DNA of 64,000 nucleotides from Archegozetes longisetosus (lineage: Eukaryota > Arthropoda > Arachnida > Sarcoptiformes > Trhypochthoniidae). Position 1 is the stretch's first letter. Every line of letters begins with the position of its first letter. The stretch is taken from NCBI GenBank assembly GCA_018873245.2, contig JAEMBT020000006.1:8515855-8579854 (forward strand). Direction: 5' to 3'. Shown here in pieces: positions 26,501 to 35,790 of this stretch. The notes under the pieces are model-generated. The model was not told the origin of the DNA, made no database searches, and saw nothing but the letters and a program-made list of their open reading frames with translations. Position numbers and translations under genes: made by a program.

Positions 26501-29436
26501 AAAAACTAAGAGATGTTTTTATTGTTTGAATCCAGAGTCGACACTATCACACTTAACAGCAATTTTGTTGGCGCCGCTCTTACATAATATTTTCACAAAA
26601 CTCAAGTAATTCATACATACGTGTAAACTGGTCAAAAAGAATTTTCGTGGCAGAAAATGCACGAATTTTGACCGTAACAACAAATAACTCAATGGTATTA
26701 TCATACGGTTGGGTCAGCGCTATAAAGCCCTGCTCCTCGTTCAAATAGCGTTACAGATAGACCTCTATAGCACTGACTCGAGCACATGGGCATAAACTCA
26801 ATCCTAAGTAGACACCAGTCAAACACTGAAACATTAGTTCAACCGAGTATTATGTTTCAGTAATTGCTAAATGGCGCCAACTTTTATGCATCTGATCTCT
26901 TCTATGATTCTCTTGTCTAATTGACTCCTAACTCATTTCAGTTCGATCAATGTCTTATAAAATATCTATTCATTTTGCTCATCGTTTTCACTTACCTTCG
27001 TATCATTTTGCTTTTCTTTACCAGCTGAATATCTGAATTTAATTTAGACTTCATTCATATCGTTTTACCTTGCATTACATCTAAACATTTGAATTTAAAA
27101 ATACTTTTCAGTCATCTTATAAAATGTTGACAATCAATCAAATTGGAAGTGAGTTCTAGAAATTTCTTGTCAGAAGATACTGAAGTATAGATTTATTTTG
27201 AAATGCCATCTCTTCAGATTATTATTTTGACAAAGACTCAGTTAGCGAGATGTGATCAATTATTAATTGAGAGACTACTTACTTGAACTTGAGTTTGAAG
27301 TGCCAACTTGCCTTATATTGTTGGTTTCGCGCCAGTTTATCTTACTCTACGGTACAGTAAGTTCACCTTCTTAAAGCTAAATATGACCGCCAATAATGTA
27401 GGGCTAAGTTTGATAACTGAACCAACTTTCAATTTTAAAGTAAAGGTTGTTTCACTCTACGCTTTCTCACACTTTCTACTCTATCTCACAAACCTAATGG
27501 AAGCTGCAAAAATTCATGTCAAACTATCTAATCTGTAATAATAGGAAATGAAAACTTACTCACAAAGTTGCGTATTAGTAAGAATATTAAGTATATACTT
27601 AGTTTTTGCTACATCCATATTTTATCGATTTGTTTAGTTTGAATATAAACATCCCTTGTAAAAGAATAATTACTGCAAAATCTAAGTCTGTGTTACGATA
27701 CACTATCTCTCAATTTAATTCTAAGATATAGTCTAAATAGCAATATTTGTAGCAATTAAGACTGTTTGTTGATCTATTTTAATATTTTGTTAGATAACCA
27801 TTAGTTTTGATGTAAGGTTAAGAGAAAATTTCAATTGAATAGTAATACTGATTTATACTGAATAAGATAATAAAAGCCATAATAAGAGCTATATTAGATG
27901 TATTACAAGTTAGAATAAGTCATTTAAAGGTCATTCTTACCACAAGTTAAGATACTTTACCAGTAATTATGTTTGAGTAAAAATAAACTAACAATCAATT
28001 TTCTATTTGCAGGTAAGATGTATGCAGTTCTTGGTCGACGCCACGGTCGTGTATTGCATGGAGACATACAAGAAGGCTCTCAAGTGTTCAACGTCACTGC
28101 AGTCCTCCCTGTAATTGAAAGCTTTGATTTTGCTAATCAAATTCGTAAACAAACTAGTGGAAAGGCTTGTCCGCAGCTTGTCTTCAGTCATTGGGAGGCA
28201 TGTATTGATCTATTGCTTACCATCTAATATATATGAAATGTGTGTATGAAATGTTTGTATGAAATGTGTGTATGAAATGTGTGTATGAAATGTTTATATG
28301 AAATGTTTATATTTTATGGGATAAGCGTTGCACACCTTATCAGATATCGCATCACTCTATCGCTCCATCGCTCCTATAAAGTGCTATCTCTAATTGAAAC
28401 AAGATTACAGATAGCACTGAATAGCAGTGATCCAACGCTAGAGCCAAGAATTTGGTTATAAGTTCTAAGTTATAACAAGTGGTTTTGTCACACCTGTTCC
28501 GGTGGGAGTGGGAGTCAGACGTTTGCATTAAATAGTAGTACAACTATTTCTTATTTGGTAATTCACTAAAATAGGTGTGATATATAATGATATATAATAA
28601 CTATTTGATTGAACGTTTGTGTTTTCCAAAACACTCCAACCGCATTACCATTTGATTCTATTGACTATTTTTGTTGTTTTTCTTTTTTCATGCCAACTAT
28701 TCCCTTAACGTAAATCAATTCAAGTTTATGTCGAATAAACACTATTTTACCTTTTTTCTTATTCTATAACTTATTCACTCGTTTTCTTTTAATTTCAGTT
28801 TTCACAATTGAAGTCAAGCTTGAGTTAATTGTGTATTTCTAACGGAAAGTCGTAACATTCCCTAAAAATTTCAAAACAGTACTAGTTTTTTCATTCTTTC
28901 TGGTTATAACACTTGATCAATACAATCCTAAGAAAAGTATTTCACATTCAAATAATGACAAACATGTTGATAATTAGAGAATAACAGTTGACTTTTGTTT
29001 GCAATTATTACTGTAAGGGTTAAGTCAACTCATTATTACCGGTAATAATATTAACATAGCTGTAGTGCACAATGAATTGGTTAGGAAGCAACTTATTTCT
29101 ATTTTACTTTGAAGCTCACTTTTTATTACAAGTTTATAAATATTTGTGTTGTTTTGAGCGAAGGCAAAACATTATGTTGAGTAGATTTTAGGAAATTTGA
29201 ATCTATACTGGTTTTCATAGTCTTAACAGCTTATCTTTTGTATTTAGGTTATCGATATTTGTCCGTTTTGGGTGCCAACAACTGAAGAAGAATATGCACT
29301 GTATGGCGAAAAGGCTGATACGCAAAACAGAGCACTTAAATACATGAATGGAGTTCGAAGACGTAAAGGACTTCACGTTCACGAAAAAATAGTGGAACAT
29401 GCTGAAAAACAAAGAACATTAACTAGAAATAAATAA
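5491..29436 (+). CDS. EFL1: Elongation factor-like GTPase 1 (EFL1/Ria1)
   Basis: Cytoplasmic EF-2-like GTPase that, with SBDS, releases eIF6 from pre-60S ribosomal subunits. Five exons fit in phase: 5491-5581, 5660-5812, 5901-8501, 28013-28197 and 29248-29436, giving 1072 residues (human about 1120). G motifs are all present: AHVDHGKT at 26-33, DSPGH at 92-96, NKID near 146 and the SAIDGW region. Other family hallmarks are [44 protein letters not shown] and the C-terminal [11 protein letters not shown]. The ATG at 5491 starts the family's usual short N-terminus. The fourth intron is 19.5 kb while the first two are under 90 bases, and it contains two antisense genes. The last intron (28198-29247) appears to use a GC donor. 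AATAAA motifs at 29539 and 29558 may end the transcript. Confidence 0.96.
9746..11639 (-). CDS. Secreted cysteine-rich protein related to Argos/giant-lens
   Basis: Four exons on the minus strand join in phase 0: 11639-11487, 10343-10278, 10208-10068 and 10006-9746, giving 206 residues. The first exon encodes an ATG and a hydrophobic signal peptide ([17 protein letters not shown]). The mature part shares order and spacing of motifs with Argos: [11 protein letters not shown], then a cysteine pair with CECP, then DGHTV, then KLCEP, a Trp-Thr-Leu strand, and a CRCP motif. It then ends in VPGIRVYG without the C-terminal module of Argos (RCQRKEPC onward). I recall similar arthropod proteins of unknown function with LPECATxxVCN and VPGIRVYG, but I cannot name one. 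It lies about 2 kb downstream of argos on the same strand and inside the same EFL1 intron. A role as an extracellular ligand or antagonist is inference. The exon chain is consistent; the name is not settled. Confidence 0.82.
11652..11707. repeat. 18-bp tandem repeat at the 5' end of the Argos-like gene
   Basis: About three copies of a unit close to GAACTGATTCGGTAAACA lie just upstream of the minus-strand ATG at 11639, so they fall in its 5' leader or proximal promoter. The copies differ at a few bases; the copy nearest the gene reads GATTCGATCAACA. Confidence 0.7.
13794..19961 (-). CDS. aos: Argos / giant-lens, secreted EGF receptor pathway antagonist
   Basis: Argos binds the EGFR ligand Spitz outside the cell and limits signalling. 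Four exons join in phase 0 on the minus strand: 19961-19674, 14998-14822, 14752-14546 and 14006-13794, giving 294 residues. Matches to the fly protein, known to me, run end to end: [101 protein letters not shown], and YSGYC near the end. The first exon has a hydrophobic stretch at residues 54-75 that acts as signal peptide. The ATG at 19961 gives a long leader, so an internal Met (residue 27 or 32) may be the true start. The fly protein (about 440 residues) carries long inserts between cysteine modules that are absent here. The gene sits antisense in EFL1 intron 4. Confidence 0.93.
14210..14379. mobile_element. MITE-like element, pogo/Tigger-type ends (family A, copy 2)
   Basis: A 170-bp element inside an argos intron (14007-14545). 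Its left end reads TACAGTAAAACTTGTCTAAC. The reverse complement of the right end reads TACAGTTAAATCTGTCTAAC, matching at 16 of 20 positions. The order TA then CAGT resembles pogo-like Tc1/mariner ends with a TA target duplication. The left repeat appears doubled (a second GTATAACTGTGACATTCACTTAAG follows it). No open frame is present. Confidence 0.55.
16124..16308. repeat. Dispersed inverted-ended repeat (family C, copy 1)
   Basis: About 185 bp that aligns along its length with 33382-33561. Shared words include AGCAACCAGA-like starts, GATGATGGCA/GACGATGGCA, ATCAGACCA, AGAA(C/T)ATTCGATATAGTAAT and AATTAGAAAT. The two ends are loosely inverted (ATAACAACCAGA against ATAGCAACAAGA). No coding capacity is visible. 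Confidence 0.6.
17671..17758. repeat. GT-rich low-complexity tract
   Basis: Interrupted GTGTGT and GTGTGATT runs within argos intron 1. They explain the open frame rich in His and Thr on the minus strand here. Confidence 0.7.
18431..18558. repeat. Four spaced copies of an 18-bp degenerate motif
   Basis: Related words occur at 18431 (CCAATGTGTCAAACTCAG), 18464 (TCAACGTGTCAAACTTAG), 18507 (CCAACATGCGAAAGTTAAG) and 18541 (CCAATATGCTCGAGTTGAG). Spacing is about 33, 43 and 34 bases. The segment is less AT-rich than its surroundings. It may be an old tandem repeat or a cluster of protein binding sites in argos intron 1. Confidence 0.5.
18990..19118. repeat. Period-12 T-rich tandem repeat
   Basis: Degenerate copies of GACTTTATTTTT and variants. 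On the minus strand it yields a Lys/Asn-rich open frame that is not a gene. Confidence 0.75.
20457..20501. repeat. (CT)n microsatellite
   Basis: An uninterrupted CT run of about 22 copies in the EFL1 intron. Shorter related tracts are a GA run at 24375-24390, a CT run at 25141-25164 and an AT run near 23288-23308. Confidence 0.95.
21277..21384. mobile_element. Short inverted-repeat element (family B, copy 1)
   Basis: A 108-bp element. The left end is ATTGGTCGAGTTAGTGCTAT and the reverse complement of the right end is ATTGGTTGGGTTAGTGCTAT, matching at 18 of 20 bases. The innermost 11 bases (GTTAGTGCTAT) are perfect. The interior is AT-rich and noncoding. Related elements lie at 26707-26783 and 28324-28438. 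This looks like a MITE family. Confidence 0.6.
25141..25164. repeat. (CT)n microsatellite
   Basis: Twelve CT units in EFL1 intron 4, with the preceding bases also CT-rich. Confidence 0.9.
26104..26140. repeat. Near-perfect hairpin with 3-base loop
   Basis: CCATACGTTTAGA is followed by AAA and then TCTAAACGTATGG, a perfect 13-bp stem. One mismatch further out, three more pairs form. It lies in EFL1 intron 4 with no gene attached that I can see. Confidence 0.8.
26707..26783. mobile_element. Short inverted-repeat element (family B, copy 2)
   Basis: A 77-bp element. The left end is GGTTGGGTCAGCGCTATA. The reverse complement of the right end is GCTCGAGTCAGTGCTATA. The pattern matches copy 1 at 21277-21384 (G-TYGRGTYAGTGCTAT). 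Noncoding. Confidence 0.55.
28233..28310. repeat. 13-bp tandem repeat, six copies
   Basis: Six consecutive units of ATGAAATGTGTGT with variants (TTTGT, TTTAT endings). It begins only 36 bases inside the GC-donor intron of EFL1. Confidence 0.9.
28324..28438. mobile_element. Degenerate inverted-repeat element (family B, copy 3)
   Basis: The reverse complement of the right end reads AGCGTTGGATCACTGCTAT, close to the family B end. The left end begins AGCGTTG but is otherwise degraded. Inside it is a perfect hairpin arm, AGTGCTATCT with AGATAGCACT. Confidence 0.4.
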
Positions 29437-29917
29437 TTTGGTTCTTAATTTCTCAACAGAATATTCACTTTTGCATTGTTTAGCTCAGTTGTTGCTAATT
29501 TTATGTAATTTTATTTTCCTATTACATTGTCCTTGAATAATAAATAATTTAATGAGAAATAAAATTATGGTTTAATAAAATTATGATATCAATTATTTAG
29601 TAAGAATATGCGATCAAATTATTGCAAAAAGTTAAAGAATAAAAGTTGAACGTCTAACTGTTTGAATAACCTGAAGCTGTAAAAACTGAGCGCATTATTT
29701 CTGTAAGACTTGAATCTAAAAACTTTGGTTAATTGCTTTTATTGAACAAGACTTAGGGCACAATTTCTTTAATATGCCATTCTGCATTTTTATTTGATGA
29801 GAGCAAAGACTTTTACTCTAACTTTTTGTCATGCAGATTCATGTGTCCCAACAGTTGGAAACCAAAACAAAAATATCTCCAAAGCAACACTGAATCATCA
29901 AACGAAAACAATACGAA
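29437..29917. other. Spacer between EFL1 and Tubby genes
   Basis: A 480-bp gap between two genes on the same strand. It holds AATAAA motifs at 29539 and 29558 for EFL1 and must contain the start of the Tubby transcript. No other gene is visible. Confidence 0.6.
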
Positions 29918-32605
29918 ATGGATCAAAGTCTTGGTGCGAATAAATGGTCGCGAAACTTAAGGTAATTTGATTTAAACTAATTTTCAATGGTGTTTAAAGA
30001 GATAAGTAGTTTATTAAGAATTAGTTAGAAGTATATAAATGTGGAAAATTAGTTAAAATGAAAAACTAATTTTTGAAAAATGTTTCAAATTAAAAAACAG
30101 CGAAGATAGTCAAAGCGAGTCAAATCGATTGCGTCTACTCGAAAGGCAACGACAACTTCTCGAGACTAAACTACAGCGTCAGCAGCAAGTCATCCCTACT
30201 GCAACTAGACCCTCAACTGCAAGGTATTCCTTCATTCATCATCAATATTTGCGATCATTTCGCAATCTTTATTTCCTTAAATCTGAGCAAAAGTTTATCA
30301 AAACTTCACCAATAAGTTGTGCTTTGTTTTAAAGGACCGTCAAATCTGGTGTTTCTAGTCATCGTTCTTGTGAAAAGTTGATTGATTTGGAAGATGTCAA
30401 TGATAACGGTGTGGTTAACCCCGGTATTTGTACAGCAGATGAGCGCGACTCATCCGAGAAAGATTCGTCACCAAAGCAGCAGCCATTGCATCAACAGCAA
30501 CAACACGTGCAAACTGTACAAACAGTATCACCCCTTTCTTCTCCTGAAATTTCGTCCATTAGATCGAAAAAGCAAATAGAGTCGAAGGCTAGCAGTCAAG
30601 CGAACAGACCAGAGAAGATTTCTATCCAAAAAGCAAATATAACTGTAGATAAATCAAACTCAACCCAAGACATAGTTCAACTAAATCCCTTAAGTACAAT
30701 ACTGACTAACGAAGAATTATTATTATTTGCGACTCAACCCATTTCTCCTCAAACTACTCTTCAGTGCACCATAATTAGAGATAAGAAAGGTCTCGATCGA
30801 TCACTTTATCCAACTTATTATATGCATCTTCAAGGTATGCATAACATTAAGGTTGATAAGAAACAAGTATTTATTAAGATTATTTTAAGATTATTTTAAG
30901 CTTTCGTAAGCTTTCATAGACTATTGTAAACTTTGATAGATTTTTATAAACTATTACAGACTTTGATAGTCTATTACAAACTTTGATAAACTACTATAAA
31001 CTATTGAATTAATGACATTCCGCAGCAATAGTACCAAATGTTGAATTAGATAAAAATGAAAAGATGTGTCAACCATCTTCTCCTACTCTAAACGAGGAAA
31101 CCAACAGTTTTTCAACAGAAAGTACAATAGTTTCCAATGTTAGCAATGAAACGTCTAAAACGAACAGCTCAGCTAACCGTCAGTCACAATCATCAGGTAG
31201 TGGTAGTTATAGACAAGTGTTTCTACTGTCTGGACGTCGCAGAAAGAAAAGTAAGACTTACATTATTGGAAACGATCCTTTCGACATATCGAGAGTCAAC
31301 TGCATCGCTAAACTTAAGTCTAATGTTCTTGGGACTCAATTTACTGCGATAAGGTACGTCTTCTAACTTGAATTACGATCAAAATAATTATTTAGACATG
31401 CTTGAAGAAGATTGTAAAGTGCTCTCTGTATTTCAGAATTAATTCGAACGGTCAAAGACAAGAAATTGCGACTGTTATCTATGTAAATATAAGTAGATGT
31501 GAAGTTTGAAGGGTACTAAGATTTATTAATTGAATTTAGGAAACCAACGTTCTAGGGTTCAAAGGCCCACGAAAGATGACTGCTTTAATACCTAAATATG
31601 ACCAGGTAACTTACAATTTACAATTTACAATTTACCAGGTAACTACCTTTACGTAACTACCTTTACGTTCTATAAAAGCAATTTTGATAAGTTGCATATA
31701 AGACAAATACGCCTTAGATATGAAACAAACTTAAATAATAAATGTAAGCAATTAAAAGCCTCGTCAACCGATCGATGAGTTTATTTATTCATGATGATCG
31801 CTTTTGTATCTGGTATACCTAGTGTAACTAACACGCTTTCAGAATTGAATAATTTAGATTCTACTTCATACAAAATAAAAATCATTGCGTTATCTCTATT
31901 GTTATAATTTTGATATATTAGCCAATGAATATTCATTACAACATAAGTCATTGCGCTGTTTCTCACTTTTAATCAAAGTCATTATATAATCGAATATTTT
32001 AAATATGTGACTAATAATACAGGAGTACTCGCCATGCTTTCATAATACTTGTACTCTGCAGATCAATACTATGTCTAACTTCTCAATTCTTGATGAATGG
32101 AAAAGAAATAACAAAGCTATCGTTCAGTTAAAGAATAAAACTCCTATTTGGAACGACGGTAAGCATAACTTTATATAAGACATTCTTAGAATCCATACAA
32201 ATTGTAAATATCGTAAAATAATGTAATAGTTATCTCAATTGCGTCAAACTCGTTTAATTCGATGACTTGTCTATAGAAACCCAGTCGTATGTATTGAACT
32301 TTCACGGACGTGTCACTCAGGCCAGTGTCAAAAACTTCCAACTGGTAGCCTGCAACCAAAGAGAAGATATTTTAATATCTTCCCCAACAAACCAACCAAA
32401 TAACCCGGTACCTAATCCATCGTTCGCTCCAACCATTCCAACGACACTACCCCTTGGAGAAAATGTAAACAGCGACTTAGTGTCGATGCAGTTCGGACGG
32501 GTGTCGAGCTCGCAGTTCAATTGTGACGTTTCGTGGCCGATGTCGCTGTTGCAGGCGTTTGCCATAGCGCTCAGCAGTTTTGATTCCAAGTTGGCGTGTG
32601 AATGA
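29918..32605 (+). CDS. TUB: Tubby-like protein (TUB/king-tubby family)
   Basis: Tubby proteins bind phosphoinositides through a C-terminal beta-barrel and help deliver membrane receptors to cilia. Eight exons fit in phase: 29918-29961, 30101-30223, 30335-30834, 31026-31353, 31437-31482, 31540-31605, 32023-32158 and 32277-32605, giving 523 residues. The N-terminal third is rich in Ser, Gln and Asn, with a short charged helix [16 protein letters not shown] as in Tubby. The domain shows [21 protein letters not shown] at its start, then [48 protein letters not shown], and the signature end [19 protein letters not shown], which terminates the protein. Two insertions interrupt the domain: about 55 Ser/Asn-rich residues before VFLL, and about 38 Pro/Asn-rich residues before MQFGRV. 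The stretch replacing the usual PRN-E loop is also divergent. Confidence 0.93.
30901..31005. repeat. ~20-bp degenerate tandem repeat in a Tubby intron
   Basis: Repeated words close to CTATTACAAACTTTGATA fill most of the intron between Tubby exons 3 and 4. Copies differ at several bases. Confidence 0.65.
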
Positions 32606-33841
32606 TCTCAGCCACTCCAGTGTTAGGATTATCGACAATCGTCTTAATTAAACTTTTCTCTATAATAATGCTTGATTCCCTTCGAGTTTTTATTCAATTA
32701 ACTGATAACGATTCTTCTCAAATAATTGATTCCATTGTTCTATTGAGTCGCATATCTAATTAATGGTTATCTTATCAATTAATCCTCGAAAGACTTGAGG
32801 TTTTCTTCACTTTCTTATTGAACGATTCATTTGAATATTTTCTTTGTTATGACAAAAGTTTCCTCTTTCCAAGAAATCTCTTTTTACACATTTGTTTGAA
32901 ATATAGATTTCATTAGCTGTGACGTGACTTCACCTCCAACTTAATTATTTGAATGTAAAAATTAAAGTTTTCAGTCAATATTTTGTTTAATTATATAGCC
33001 TAACGAACAATGCGTTGATTTTGATACAAGAAAAGCGAAAGTTATTCAAATAGTACTGCAAAGAGTTGATATTTTAAAAATCAAACTTTTCTTTGAGTCT
33101 TAGTCTTGAAAATTGGTTTGTTTTTAATGAAAATTAAAGAACTTTAACTCAATTATTTAACTTATGTCTACCAGAATTAACCTTTAACCTTATGTGTAAG
33201 CAATTGAATGATTGGTGTGTATATTATTTATTAAAATAAAGTTCAAGTTAAATTAGTTCAATTAATAACTGACTGACATTTGTTTGAAACTTCTTTCTAA
33301 TTGAATATTGATTTTTCAGAAGTTAATCGCATAGAAAACTATTACCTTTAAGGTAGACTCAAAAATATTAAATTATTATTGATAGCAACCAGAGTTAGTG
33401 CGTGACGATGGCACGCTTTTGATCAGACCACAATATATCTCAATATTAACAAACTTATAGAATATTCAATATAGTAATAAAAGTAAATTAGAAATTAAAT
33501 TTCACATATATTGGTGCTCGTAACAGGAAGATTGACGTAACAACTACTTTTCTTGTTGGTATTGTAGTTTAATATATTTTCAATTGTATTGTGCCTTAAG
33601 ATTTATCAAATATACAAAATTTAATCCTCGAACAAAAAGTATATGAAATATAAAGAAATTATTCTACTAAAGTAGAAATCCAAGTTAGTTAACAATGGAT
33701 TGTATGAAGAATAAAAACCCAAATTTAATACAAAAAAATCAGAACAATATCAAATTGACTAGAACTGGAAAAAACTGAACTATAGTTACATTTAAGGTTT
33801 TAATCAGTTGTAGATCCGTTCATCATATATAACTATAAATC
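32606..33841. other. Spacer between convergent Tubby and Chibby genes
   Basis: A 1.2-kb AT-rich stretch at the 3' ends of two genes facing each other. It contains the second copy of the dispersed repeat (33382-33561). I see nothing else. Confidence 0.6.
33382..33561. repeat. Dispersed inverted-ended repeat (family C, copy 2)
   Basis: About 180 bp, homologous over its length to 16124-16308. The left end ATAGCAACCAGAGTTAGTG is loosely inverted relative to the right end (reverse complement ATACCAACAAGAAAAGTAG). Noncoding. Confidence 0.6.
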
Positions 33842-34262
33842 TTACGGCTGTTGAATTTGGAGTTCAGCTGTCGCTTCAGTTAACTATAATCAGAAAAATT
33901 TGACGTACAATCTAATTGTCCATAAGCTATAGTTTACGTACCATTTGCATCAATATTTCCAACTTCAGCTTCAAGAGTCTATTTTCTTGTTGTAAAAGTT
34001 CGTTATTGTTGACTAAGTGATTAATTTTGTCGAGTTGTGTATCTTTTTTCTCTTTAATATCTGGTTGACTCTCAATCCATTCTCCAGTTTTCGTATCGAA
34101 ATGGATTAGTTGTTTCCCTAATTCTAGTTTTATGGTCTCGTTATTTGTATTGTAGTCCAAATGAGGATAATTTTGACTCAATTCTCGATGAAGTGATGCC
34201 AATGGAGTTTGTCTTCGAGCTGGAGACTTCTTGTAAGCAAATTTTCCAGAAAACAATGGCAT
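33842..34262 (-). CDS. CBY1: Chibby homologue (CBY1)
   Basis: Small coiled-coil protein that works at the ciliary base and antagonises beta-catenin in other animals. Two exons on the minus strand, 34262-33942 and 33883-33842, joined in phase 0, give 120 residues (human 126). It starts MPLFSGKFAYKKSPARRQT, like human MPFFGNTFSPKKTPPRKS. It then has ELGKQLIHFDTKTGEWIES, matching the NLAGQSLKFENGQWI block. A C-terminal leucine-rich coiled coil (ENRLLKLKLEIL) follows. The open frame continues past the donor GTACGT for four residues, but the spliced exon 2 starts LTEATAEL, which matches the family's LSESTAES. The second half of the human tail is shortened. Identification rests on three aligned blocks. 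Confidence 0.88.
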
Positions 34263-35790
34263 ATTTAGTTAGTTTTAATAAGAAATGTCATATTAGCAAT
34301 CGATAATTAACGGTTCATTCGTATAAAAGTTTGTTCAGAATAAAAGTTGGTTCACAATTGAACAAAAAAATTAATCATTTATATTAATTGCTAGCTTTCA
34401 ATATATTATTGAATCTGTGCACAATATTCAATAACTTATTTATAGCAAAACTATGCAAATTTCATATCAGTTGGAATATAACAATTAGATCGAGTTAATG
34501 ATCAGTCAATACAAAAGCTGCTGCTACGCAACCATTTATTTGTGTTCACTAGAGTTACATTGTTATATAAATTAAGTTAGTATTGCTTTCCTAATTTGGT
34601 CACACATTTACTTTTTTATTTTTATCAAATTTGCATTCTCGTTTAAACTAGCTGACTAATTCCAATTATATCAATTAATACTATCTCTTTTCACTAAAAA
34701 GCAATTAGTTTCAAATATCTAAGTGGTGTTCATTAGAAAATAAAAATAAAAAGATTCACCATTTCATTGATTTGATTTATGCCATTTATCTAAGTTTGTC
34801 ATTTGTTACTCTAAAAGCTTGTGTCGATAATCAATATTTAGTAACAATTTGAAGTGAAGTATTTTGCTTATTAATAATTGACTTGATAAAAAATCTTATT
34901 TAGTAAATTGTTGATTATCATTTTAAGAGTGACATAGAATTTGAACATGGAAAGCTTGCGTTACCCTTCGCTAAATTGCATATATTGGCCAAATGTCCGT
35001 TGTACTTATTTCATCCAACTGTCTCAACTCTCGAATTCCTTAAAAACATTACTCATTCTTTCCTCTATAGGTTTTTTAAATTCCAATTTAACACTCCATC
35101 TATTTAACAATTTAAGATGTATTTTAGTTTCATTTAAACCTAGTATCTTATATTCGGAAGGAAAATACCCTATCGCTACGAAACAGATTATAAGAATTTC
35201 TTAGATTCAATTAATCACTAGCACTATATAATTAATTATAGTTGCAACTAATAGCATTGCAGTTAACAGAAGCCCAATTTAAAAACCAAATAAGATAACG
35301 ATTTTCATCTAAGAACTTTTCACTTTTGCTTGTACAAATTACTTGGAAACAATTTCCCTAATTTTGGTTAAACTTAACATTGAATTCAAGTTTTAGCACT
35401 TAGACGTCTCCGACCCCCTATCGCGTTGTCTCATTGCTAGATTTGAAGGTAAGGGTCAGTCTACAAATACTGAACAGGTATTCAACAGATGGATTTCACA
35501 ACATTAACTTTGACTTTGAAGCCACACATTTGTCTGAGTGTTGTCCCAACACATCATTGAATGGGACGTCTTTTCTATTAATTGAACAATTTTTATATAA
35601 AATCATTATAAAAGCATGTTGATTCAATTTTAGATTAAATAAATTGAATATTTTCACTCAAGTTCAATCATTACACTATTATTTAATTATTGAACTTTGA
35701 TCTAAAGTTAAGTTGATCTGAACTTCAAATCAGTTTTGTTCCACATTCACTTCACTTAACATAAGGTGTTTAATAAGCGAAAATTTCAAT
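34263..35790. other. Spacer between divergent Chibby and Neverland genes
   Basis: 1.5 kb of AT-rich sequence that should contain both promoters. Open frames of 60-90 codons at 34941-35204 and 35434-35622 have no recognisable content and no good start context. I see no repeat family here. Confidence 0.5.

Larger units (their letters stand above)
8502..28012 (+). other. Giant EFL1 intron 4 (19.5 kb) hosting two antisense genes
   Basis: It begins GTAAGT right after the GATGCTTTAG codons and ends TTGCAG at 28012. The flanking exons join in phase (a G plus GT AAG ATG), as in EFL1 proteins. The intron is over 200 times longer than EFL1 introns 1 and 2. The part 8502-9745 has no gene that I can see. 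The part 11640-13793 also looks empty apart from AT-rich sequence. The part 19962-28012 holds simple repeats, two inverted-repeat elements and a hairpin, plus a doubtful cysteine-rich exon near 22.2 kb. Confidence 0.88.
28198..29247 (+). other. EFL1 intron with a non-canonical GC donor
   Basis: The exon ends CATTGGGAG and the next bases are GCATGT. The only acceptor that restores the family sequence (SHWE then [10 protein letters not shown]) is TTTAG at 29243-29247. The nearby GT at 28202 would break the frame. The intron also holds a 13-bp tandem repeat (28233-28310), a family B element (28324-28438) and no gene. Confidence 0.8.

Noticed and set aside
29032..29049. 18-bp perfect palindrome ATTATTACCGGTAATAAT
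   Set aside because: One such palindrome is about what chance predicts in 64 kb of AT-rich DNA; it lies in an intron with no other signal.
33927..33941. Chibby ending in VRKL by read-through
   Set aside because: A GTACGT donor precedes it, and the spliced exon encodes the family-like LTEATAEL.
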